Position numbers and translations under genes: made by a program | Part shown: positions 58,340 through 64,000 of the stretch, piece by piece | Layout of the letters: the number at the start of each line of letters is the position of its first letter | How positions within the stretch are numbered: the first letter of the stretch is position 1 | Assembly (NCBI RefSeq): GCF_910594005.1 | Contig: NC_057826.1 | Coordinates: forward strand, 26,507,501-26,571,500 | Direction of reading: 5' to 3' | DNA: 64,000 nucleotides | Source: Cervus elaphus | Taxonomy: Eukaryota > Chordata > Mammalia > Artiodactyla > Cervidae | Notes under the pieces: model-generated | Database searches by the model: none | Seen by the model: only the letters and a program-made list of their open reading frames with translations | Told to the model about the DNA's origin: nothing

Positions 58340-58929
58340 TTCTTCTTTCTTCTTTATCCCTGACAATTTAGGTTTAAGCTAAGTGTATGGAGTGTCTGTG
58401 AAGGTGTAACAATTCAGTGTGCTGTTTATTTAAGAAGTTGCCTGCACTTCTTGTTCAGAGGTAGTAAGCTGTAAGTCAGGTTATTGAAGAACAGAGAATG
58501 ACTGGGTTTCTTTTATGATCACAGAGTAGAATTGTTGCGGGCTCTTCCAGGTCCAAAGGAATGGCAAGTTTTCCTCTTTGTTTTTTGTTGTAGCAATTTG
58601 TCTCCTTTGTTTCTTGTGTTAGTTTGTGCTTCCCAGTAAAAAATAGGATGCAGACCTCAACGTGAGTCACATGCATAATTTAACGTTTTCTAGTAACTAG
58701 ATTTTTAAAAAAGGAAAAAGAAACAGATACAGTTAATTTTGATTTCTTTAACTCAAGGTATCTAAAATATCATTTTAATACATATATGATATAAAATGAA
58801 TTATTTCTGTTTTTAATACTCAGTCTTCGAAATCTCATGTGTTTTTTTACACATTTATAGCACACCTCACTTAGAACACCTGATATTTCAAATGCTTAAT
58901 AGCTACAGGTGGTCTACTGTATTGGACTG

Positions 58930-59150
58930 CGCAATTGCTTTTTGTTCTTTTTTTTTTTTTTTACTGAAGTATGATTGACAAATAGAAATTAAAGTGTACA
59001 ATGTGCCATTCTAATACTTAAGCATTGTGAAATGACCAGTCAGGCAGTTAACATATCCATCACTGCACATAGTTAACTGGTGTGTGTGTGTGTGTATGTG
59101 TGTGTGAGAGAGAGGGAGAGAGATGAGAATACTTGTATAAAATAAATTAT
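58930..59150 (-). mobile_element. L1 3' end with simple repeats
   Basis: T-rich start, 'actgaagtatgattgacaaa', 'aaagtgtacaatgtgccatt', 'acatatccatcactgcacat', followed by a (GT)n and GA-rich tract at 59,080-59,125. Confidence 0.75.
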
Positions 59151-59729
59151 TTGTTACAGAAACAAGTGGGTTTGAGACAACTCAGCTCTATTCATGTTGT
59201 GTGTTGGTCTCATAGGGGCTACATGGCACAAATACAATTAAATATAATTCCAAGAGGGCAGATATTATCACATCCTGTAATCTACTTAAGTGCAGTAAGA
59301 GAGTTACAAGCAAGGGACCCCTGTGCTTCAAAGGCAGGGAAGGATGACATCAGGTTGAGCAAATCAGGAAAGGTTCATGACCTTTGAGTATGACATTTGA
59401 GAGGGACATCTAAGGATGGATGGGGCTAGAGCCTGGAGGGGTATGGGGCCAAAACGAGGAGAGTGAAGACTTGCTTGGGGTCTTTTAGCTGAAACACAGG
59501 TAACGGTTTGGGGCTTAGAGTTTATACAGGAAAGAGGAAGGCAGGAAAGCAGAGATAGGATAGGAAAGAAAATGAAAGGGGAAGCAAATGGTAGAGCATA
59601 GTGGATCTCATGATTTCTAGTTTCATATTCTGATATATCCCAAATGATGGTGTTGGTAAGCAGTTTGTGATGAGAATTTAGTATATTTGCACAAGTAAAC
59701 TAAATATGTAATTTAATATACATCTCAAG

Positions 59730-59956
59730 GGGTTTCCCAGGTGGCGCTGGTGGTAAAGAACCTGCCTGCCAATGTGGGAGACTTAAGATATGTGGGTTCG
59801 ATCCCTGGGTTGGGAAGATCCCCTGGAGGAGGGCATGGCAACCAACTCCAGTATTCTTGCCTGGAGAATCCCATGAACAGAGGACCCTGGCAGGCTGCAG
59901 TTCATAGGGTCACAAAGAGTCGAACATGACTAAAGCGACTTAACATGCACACATGC
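59730..59956 (+). mobile_element. Bov-tA SINE with 12-bp TSD
   Basis: Head 'ggtttcccaggtggcgctgg', body 'ccaactccagtattcttgcc', tail 'gaacatgactaaagcgactt' then a short CA-rich end. Perfect copies of atacatctcaag at 59,718-59,729 and 59,957-59,968. Confidence 0.95.
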
Positions 59957-60379
59957 ATACATCTCAAGATAAGAATGTTGCCGTGTATAGATAATGGATC
60001 TTTTTGTATGAGAGAGATCTGGTAGAGAGAAGAGAGAGACTTATTACCGAGAAGAGTGTGTCTTTTGGTATTTGTTAGAGAACCTATTGTTTGTGCAAAT
60101 GTTTTCACTTATAAGCATCATGGGAAAAAAATTGCTTCCTGGTGAAAATGTTTAAAGAGTGTGTGTGTGTTTATGAAAGAGAGTGGAAGAGCCGGAAGTT
60201 AGAAAGGGGCAAGGGGGAGAAACGTGAGGAGGAGAGGAGAGAGGTGCAAAGGGGAGTTGGAGAGAATAGGTAATACCAAAGTGTAATGAGGACATATTTT
60301 TTAGAGGAAACGCCTTTGGGAGGCTTCTCTACTACAAATGTTTGTCAGTATTTACACAACCATAGATTCATCACAAGTT

Positions 60380-61167
60380 GTTGTTGCTGTTCAATTGCTG
60401 TCATTTTGAGTCATTGCGACCCTATGGACTGCAGCATGCCATGGTTCCTTGTTCTTTATACTATCTCCTGGAGTTTGCTCAAATTCAAGTCCATTGAGTC
60501 AGTGATGCTGTCTAACCACTTCATCCTCTGCCACCCCATTTTCCTTTTTGCCTTCAATCATCTTTCCTAGCATCAGGGTATTTTCCTGATTAAGTCAGCT
60601 TTTCACAACAGGTGGCTAAAGTATTGGAGCTTTCAACTTCAGCATCAGTCCTTCCATTGAATATTCAGGGTTGATTTCCTTTAGGATTCACTGGTTTGAT
60701 CTCCTTGCAGTCCAAGGGACTCTCCAGAGTCTCCTGCACCACAACTCAGAGCATCAGTTCTTCTGCGCTCAGCCTCCTTTTTGGTCCAACTCCCACGTCT
60801 GTACATGACTACTGGAAAAACCATAGCTTTGACTATACAGACCTTTGTTGGCAAACTGATGTCCCTGCTTTTTAATACGGGTATCTAGGTTTGTCATAGC
60901 TTTCCTTCCAAGGAGTAAGCGTCTTTTAATTTCTTGGTTTTAGTCACTGTCTACAGTGATTTTGGAACGTAGGAAAATAAAATCGGTCACTTTCCCACTT
61001 TTTTCGCTTCTAGTTGCCATGAAGTGATGGGACAGGATGCCATGCTCTTAGTATTTTTCATTTTGAGTTTCAAGCCAGCTTTTTCATTCTCCTCTTTCAC
61101 CCTCATCAAGAGGCTCTTTAGTTCCTCTTCACTTTCTGCCATAAAGGTGGTATTATCTGCATATATG
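60380..61167 (-). mobile_element. 5'-truncated BovB LINE, 11-bp TSD
   Basis: The 788-bp antisense copy extends from the BovB tail ('gttgttgctgttcaattgct') to just short of the YADD active-site region ('aaggtggtattatctgcata'). Perfect copies of catcacaagtt at 60,369-60,379 and 61,168-61,178. It is more diverged than the copy at 27.8 kb and all frames are broken. Confidence 0.94.
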
Positions 61168-62114
61168 CATCACAAGTTATATATCACTAATAATGGAAGC
61201 ACCTGTAGATTTTTTCCCCTGCTTTTTAAAAAAGTAAGAAAAACATGGAAAATAGCACTCACATTTCATAGTCATCTTGTTGAAAAGTATGTAAAGTATG
61301 TAAAAAGTTATGTTTTTACATGCATACCATAGCAGTAGCTCTTTTCTGTGAGGCAGAAAGATTTAAGCCAAAATCTTACAAAAGAAGTTGATACTTACTT
61401 TGGACGGAACATTTACTTTTATGAAAGCAAAGCAGGTGAAAAGACTGTTCAAAGAAATGAATGGTTGAGTTTGGATATAATAATGGCCTTAGGAGAAAAA
61501 TTATTTTTTCCTTTCTTTTAAAGTGCTGAAAAATTTTTATTTTCAAAATAAGAAATGTGGTTACATCGTCCCTTCCTACAGGAGTGTTTTCAGGGGTGCT
61601 CCCACTGAGAAAGATGAGGCAGCTCTTTGCTGCCTTGGTCTCCTGCAAATTTAAAATAATTTGTTGGCTTATCTATTTTTATTGTGAATTATTGAAATCT
61701 TAGGATATAAAAATTGAACTTGGTGGTGCCCTGGTAGTATTTTTAAGCTTCCTGTATCTTTAACTAGCTTGAGAACACTGTGAAGGACTCAGCAAATATA
61801 CTTGGCCTAGTTAGAACCTTGTTGTGTCTGGCTTTCCTGATCTTTTGAGTAGATTCTGAATACTTTTCTTTGGTTTGAATTATAACATTGTTTCTTGTGG
61901 TTCTGGAAACTATCTGTAATAGCCTCATTCTTATAGTTGCCTCATTCTTAAGAAGTTCCTTTTTTGCTTTTGAGTAATTGTGTTTGACACTGTGCACTTA
62001 GGACAGATAAAATATTAATAGTCGTGTTGTTGCAGGCTGCTTCTTTCTGAAAAAGGGAATGATTAGAAGATCTTGGTGCTCTCTTTATAATTGATATACT
62101 TGTGTATGTATATA

Positions 62115-62150
62115 GTATGTGTGTGAGAGAGAGAGAGGGGAAGAGAGAGA
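62115..62150. repeat. GT/GA simple repeat
   Basis: Short TGTG run passing into (GA)n. Confidence 0.85.
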
Positions 62151-62959
62151 AAAAGATGGATAGTATCCATTCTGGTGCCTTCAGCTGTACCTCCCAAACT
62201 TTTCAGTTTATATTTCCAGGCTAGAATTTTTTCTAATCCAGATCTGCATTTCTCGCTACTCCATGGTCCCTTTCACAGGTCCCTTACATTGAGCGTGTCC
62301 TAAATCTCTCTAGGATCTCTTCTGAATGTCCCCATTTTAGGGAGTGGTACCTTCATCTCCAGTGTGGCCTTCGCTGCATCTGTTTGGGCTCCGTGTCTTT
62401 CTGCTTCTAGCTGCTCGGTAGATGTTTTGAGTCTGTCCTGTCCTCTCCTTTCCCCATCACTGCCTCTGCATTTTCATTTCTTTCCTGGCCCCACACGAAG
62501 CTGCCTTTCAGAGCTGCCTGTGTGAGCTTTCTGTAGCATAGCTGGTGGTAGAAAGCACCCCCTCGAAGGCGGAACCCCCTTGCTCTGACCCCTGCCTGCC
62601 TTTCTCACAGCTGCCTCCTCCCCCATCACATCAGCCGTGGTTTCATCCTGGGAGGCTGCCCACTCTAGCTCCCCTCTCCCGGCCACGGCACATGCTGTTC
62701 TCTGGACATTGAGAGCCCATTGTCATCTCATGCCTCTGGCCAGCTTCTCTTGGTCTCTCAAAAATTGGTTCAAATGTTCCTTCCTCTGGGAGGCAGAATT
62801 AAGGGGCTCCTCCCTCCCATTGAGCCTTGATCAGATCTCACGTAGTACATATTATCACATTGATGTCATGATTAGGTAAATGTCTGTCTAGGCCACAAGT
62901 CTGTGAGCTCATCCTACTTAAAATTGTAACCTTGCTGCCTTTCCGGTTGCTCTTTCCTG

Positions 62960-63150
62960 CTTTCTTTTTCTTTTTCCTGTTGCACTTATCCCTCTTTAAA
63001 GTACTAGCTAATCTTCATATTTATAATAGCATCTGTGCTAGAACATAAACCCCATCAGGGCAGGAATCTTCATCTTGTTTGTTCACCACTGTATCATCAC
63101 TGCCTAGAGCAGTGTCTGATGCACAGAAAGTACTCCAGAAATATGTGTTG
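62960..63150 (+). mobile_element. L2 LINE 3' end (ancient)
   Basis: 'aaaccccatcagggcaggaa', 'tttgttcaccactgtatcat', 'gcctagagcagtgtctgatg', 'cacagaaagtactccagaaa', 'tatgtgttgaaggaaat' is the L2 tail in order. Confidence 0.8.
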
Positions 63151-64000
63151 AAGGAAATATGCCAGGGTCCATTTCACAGCAGGCATTGGATAAGTTAAAC
63201 TGTTGGTGAATAGTATATTCTGTTAGACTTACCGGGAGGTATATGCCTGTGCCTTTGTGTGGTACATAGAAGTAAACATAATTAAATACTTTTCAGGATT
63301 TTATGTGTTCAAGTAATTGTTTTATTTTGTAAAAGGCTGACTTACTCTTTGTTAGTTTCTTTGTCCTTGTTGATGAGAGAGATTTTGTGCCAGCATATAT
63401 TTACCCCTCTTTCTTATATAATCCAAAACTCAGCAACTGAACAACCAAGAAAATATTTCACCAAAACTCATGCTTTGAGAATACCATCTATATGCCATCC
63501 AGGATCACACATGCCTGATGGCAGCAGTTTTCAAATATTTTTGGTCTATAAACCTGACAGAATTTTGTAGAACATTGAATTTTTGAATTGATTCTGACAA
63601 GTTTATCTTGTATGTTTAGACAATTGCATAGCGTGTAATTTCCAGGATGTTGTAAATATTGACATTTAGAGAATGTCAGAAAGAGAAGTTGGATGATGGG
63701 TTTGTGGGGATTTATTACACTGTGTTCCTTTTAGGTATATTTCAATACAAAACACAAAGTAAAACAAGACAAAGCAAAAATTCTCTGTGGAAAGTGTTCT
63801 CACATGTGTATTCTGATTGGAGACCACTGTCCTTTGATGCTACTAATATTACTAGTCTTAGTGCTATTAACAAAGTAAGGCATTCTCTTAGGTTGAACCA
63901 GATGAAATTGCCTATATTTCATATAGACCTAGGATCGGTTTTGACATATAAAAAATTGACTGTTTTATTTAATTCAAACTAACAAAATTTGATCGTATGT

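Larger units (their letters stand above)
17697..64000 (+). other. PPP2R5E: PPP2R5E intron 2, 5' part (runs off the window)
   Basis: The donor GTAAGG starts at 17,697. I searched by eye for the next B56 coding block on the + strand and found none to 64,000, so the intron is at least 46.3 kb. Long stretches with no gene and no repeat I can name are 18,042-19,045, 19,895-21,860, 23,340-23,875, 24,175-25,015, 25,220-26,635, 28,805-29,480, 30,560-31,080, 31,850-33,035, 33,245-34,005, 34,350-35,075, 35,350-37,700, 38,950-39,915, 40,045-40,995, 41,505-42,515, 44,290-44,875, 45,065-45,685, 49,220-49,865, 50,165-50,610, 50,710-51,090, 52,335-53,005, 53,175-54,945, 55,140-56,185, 56,800-57,185, 57,410-58,925, 59,155-59,715, 59,970-60,365, 61,180-62,955 and 63,155-64,000. 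Short duplications inside some of them are listed separately. Confidence 0.88.

Noticed and set aside
1..64000. CRISPR arrays, operons, phage or plasmid functions
   Set aside because: No regular spaced repeats, no dense gene arrangement and no bacterial coding signals; the window is vertebrate nuclear DNA.

Overview
The window is nuclear DNA from a bovid ruminant (cattle-like; sheep, goat or another bovid cannot be excluded). The evidence is the repeat set. BovB (RTE-type) LINE fragments, tRNA-derived Bov-tA/BOV-A2 SINEs whose tails match BovB, and CHR-type SINEs all occur together, over a background of older mammalian MIR, L2, L1M, MER20 and Tigger-like copies. There are no bacterial or plasmid genes, and almost every long open reading frame lies inside a transposon or the CpG island.

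One protein-coding gene is recognisable: PPP2R5E, the epsilon isoform of the B56 regulatory subunit of protein phosphatase 2A, read on the + strand. Bases 1-13,950 are 5' flanking DNA made mostly of nested retrotransposons. About 13,950-15,650 is a TATA-less CpG island promoter with three CCAAT boxes, GC boxes and a non-coding first exon ending at a GT donor after 15,318. Intron 1 runs to 17,532. Exon 2 carries the start codon at 17,540 and the first 52 codons plus one base, and ends at a GT donor after 17,696. From there to 64,000 the window is the 5' part of intron 2 (more than 46 kb); I found no third exon.

Intron 2 holds at least four classes of material. These are ancient MIR/L2/L1M fossils, mostly in + orientation for MIR and L2; cetartiodactyl L1 copies in minus orientation, including an L1 5' end near 49.2 kb; younger BovB and Bov-tA insertions, many with clear target-site duplications (TSDs); and microsatellites.

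I did not find an undescribed gene system. The most unusual content is a set of very small or oddly built retro-insertions with clean TSDs. They are a 26-bp piece of U6 snRNA 5' end (18,000-18,025), a 20-bp SINE head joined to an A-tail (11,947-11,966), a 49-bp BovB tail (13,701-13,749), and a possible A-tail-only scar (58,305-58,339). Alongside these are two SINE insertions sharing one 9-bp target (29,481-30,340), a composite SINE with three tRNA-like heads, and a SINE flanked by an unusually long direct repeat (34,011-34,325). Repeat family names come from recognition by eye, not from a database search, and boundaries without a stated TSD are approximate.
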